From Giardia muris (taxonomy: Eukaryota > Fornicata > Diplomonadida > Hexamitidae), in contig CM016926.1 of assembly GCA_006247105.1 (NCBI GenBank), positions 1,736,001 to 1,800,000 of the forward strand: a DNA stretch of 64,000 nt. Reading direction: 5' to 3'. The notes below the pieces were generated by a model. It did no database searches, was not told the DNA's origin, and saw only the letters and a program-made list of their open reading frames with translations. How positions within the stretch are numbered: position 1 is the first letter of the stretch; each line of letters opens with the position of its first letter. Shown here in pieces: positions 63,301 to 64,000 of the stretch. The translations under genes and the position numbers were made by a program.

Positions 63301-64000
63301 AAGCTCCATCCTTGCGAGCTGACGGAATCTAGAGACTAGCACTCCAAAGGAGCAATTGTCTAGGTGTTGTAGCGCTTCTGCGGTCAAAGTCGGGGTTATA
63401 TATAATGCCAAATCAAGTGAGGCACGTGGGTGGGATAATGTGAGCTGTTTAATGAGGAATTGACCATCGCTCTTCGAGAAGAGGAGGAAGGGGCCGAACA
63501 CAAGGTCGGCCAGAATAGCAACGGAGGAGAAGGCCATGTAGAGCGTTGCCTCAAAATACTCAAGGACGAAGGCGACCTCACCTTCGGTCCTTCCGGTCAA
63601 GTTAAGAGCTTTCTTGCAAACACTAACCAAAGAATCGATCTGTGACTTGAGGCTGGAGACCGACGGGAGTAAGCGGCGAACTGCCGTCTTTATGGCATCG
63701 TTTGGCTGGACCAGAAGGCAACCACGAAGGACGCTGAAATAATTCTCAACAAGCATTCCGAAGTACAAGACCTCGAGCTCCATACACCCTGGTAACTCCC
63801 CCGTGTCGAAATGAGTTGGGAAGAACTTGAAATAGTAGTAGGTGGCGTACAGGGACCTATCTTGGAACGCCTCGACGGCAGGGATCTGAGTAGTGGCCAC
63901 AGCGGGTTCCAACAGCGTTTGTACTCGAGAGAGATGCTCCTGGAAGAACGTCTGATAGGTGAGAAGACTGGAAGCGAGCTTAGTCAAGCGCCTGTATAAG
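60352..64000 (-). CDS. Large helical protein, 5' end outside window
   Basis: The frame is open from the TAA at 60352 to the right edge, at least 1215 codons; the first in-window ATG lies well inside, so the true start is beyond 64000. The protein is mostly alpha-helical with many leucines, short Cys-containing helices and no membrane anchor, P-loop, WD or ankyrin pattern. It looks like a long solenoid or tethering-complex type protein, but I recognise no family. The C-terminal 200 or so residues (TGPQPMAASYIATL and onward) contain conserved-looking aromatic helices. Function unknown. Confidence 0.75.
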   Translation of the reverse strand, partial: LYRRLTKLASSLLTYQTFFQEHLSRVQTLLEPAVATTQIPAVEAFQDRSLYATYYYFKFFPTHFDTGELPGCMELEVLYFGMLVENYFSVLRGCLLVQPNDAIKTAVRRLLPSVSSLKSQIDSLVSVCKKALNLTGRTEGEVAFVLEYFEATLYMAFSSVAILADLVFGPFLLFSKSDGQFLIKQLTLSHPRASLDLALYITPTLTAEALQHLDNCSFGVLVSRFRQLARMELGLVGTMSLPAELEDCALSLGFFISLLLLSGPRSNHRVGTELLERLHRATVLRHPATSQFSSEAFRDVLQEALSENIPSSLVTQKGEFSSVLLASLISAACTAECRYVGTYASSMLAYIVCSDPAPSALKEIAAYPAKGEPIVPLAFCNALEIDGQILTCTSPCEKSSKVYKAVSAFFIGLRNSVTWETTLLAEVALFCCNVLTTRDLPTANLDASSPSEFSHMVKLLLSSIILNIWKLCIAPCTEKVSAAADLLNSEYEKHCHYTGLCIEKLKTLKASFTELCSGDPAPSTFIPMQNANRLFVGFLDQISALRLLFRRRMTWYTALHPNWSSDELDLSLLNLCNDVFDLALPWSRLSASRKPLGHVSSTNDEAFTAESMRSIPEPLQTSYLHFFARARTCLVRWEEDETSESARSELIDVVTHPIIVNATALVGDASDITVDHYVVVPYLHFLLTLHDGTLGSTFDVFVVRLFNALSRAGFSLSEIYNTRTQKDSVFAVSKCVAERVQTVLQSLLDHLIIYPNVTYLVTALYPPDLVDCILHCTAGGLDAKAMSTQFSRVPVVTDHIAAVGKLLSGATCVLKETGLEMEACPVIFGDLYLDALTAPIQRYVQLLTPKAADAPVLRQQTPKFALFHFSEPEGGGTRERTGSRRMVHEENPVNDFETAFRHALDHFFGQASELHNQIYGYIQHAVVPEPLANLMQLCTRTSPPTLLLNMRGAIFTMDDLRAQKARQYGCCLPILPLLLMRLSGEGVARPDGILAGMFIGRVTAGIKALALLFSCYAHPRLSSLAMTVCNTICQVCDKWRLDPSSPMSRIIVLGHFPPHIRRMRSYFSQYMRDTLAAIGMARAYDQSVTTGPQPMAASYIATLASCFVAYLATAQPEERFDRCMCTPQYSENPLRLLRWMAAREVALFTEGAEVPLRVALRNQLNVVKYCFLDSTGLDDAADALQYPIIRHECLTQREIMWRMTDLFWQEHEQGI

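Overview
The window reads as nuclear DNA of a diplomonad, most likely a Giardia species. The case rests on four things seen here: an alpha-giardin (annexin-fold) gene; intronless genes packed 0-60 bp apart on both strands; short A/T-rich tracts directly before most ATGs with almost no room for 5' UTRs; and the Giardia-type poly(A) signal AGTRAAY on or just after many stop codons. GC content looks moderate (about half, estimated by eye). The very tight packing would suit G. muris, but the species is inference.

Layout. 1-6683: a degenerate purple-acid-phosphatase-like membrane protein cut by the left edge, a small tail-anchored protein, a divergent Beclin-1/Atg6, mevalonate kinase, and two unrecognised proteins. 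6971-15798: a CFAP210-like axonemal coiled-coil protein, a TPR-like protein, a tyrosyl-tRNA-synthetase-like pseudoenzyme, a NEK-type ankyrin pseudokinase, and the U3 snoRNP protein UTP13. 15803-20596: a full-length ABCC transporter. 20809-40035: one 19.2-kb gene for a giant, decayed dynein heavy chain. 40040-47449: an orphan reading frame, an apparently active ankyrin/coiled-coil NEK-like kinase, and a kinesin. 47495-53401: a winged-helix protein resembling the largest TFIIIC subunit. 53490-55677: alpha-giardin plus two membrane proteins in a tight same-strand run. 55936-64000: a DEAH-helicase/IBR fusion with a broken 5' end, a Vps4-like ATPase, a small hypothetical protein, and a large helical protein cut by the right edge.

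There is no operon-like pathway. Cytoskeletal themes recur (dynein, kinesin, NEK-like kinases, axonemal inner protein, alpha-giardin) next to housekeeping genes for ribosome biogenesis, Pol III transcription, isoprenoids, ESCRT and the PI3K complex. A second theme is pseudoenzymes: phosphatase-like, TyrRS-like, NEK-like, dynein AAA and helicase folds that have lost catalytic motifs but keep long intact reading frames.

I saw no tRNA, rRNA, CRISPR, transposon or canonical Giardia intron. All homology calls come from reading motifs by eye; no database search was run.
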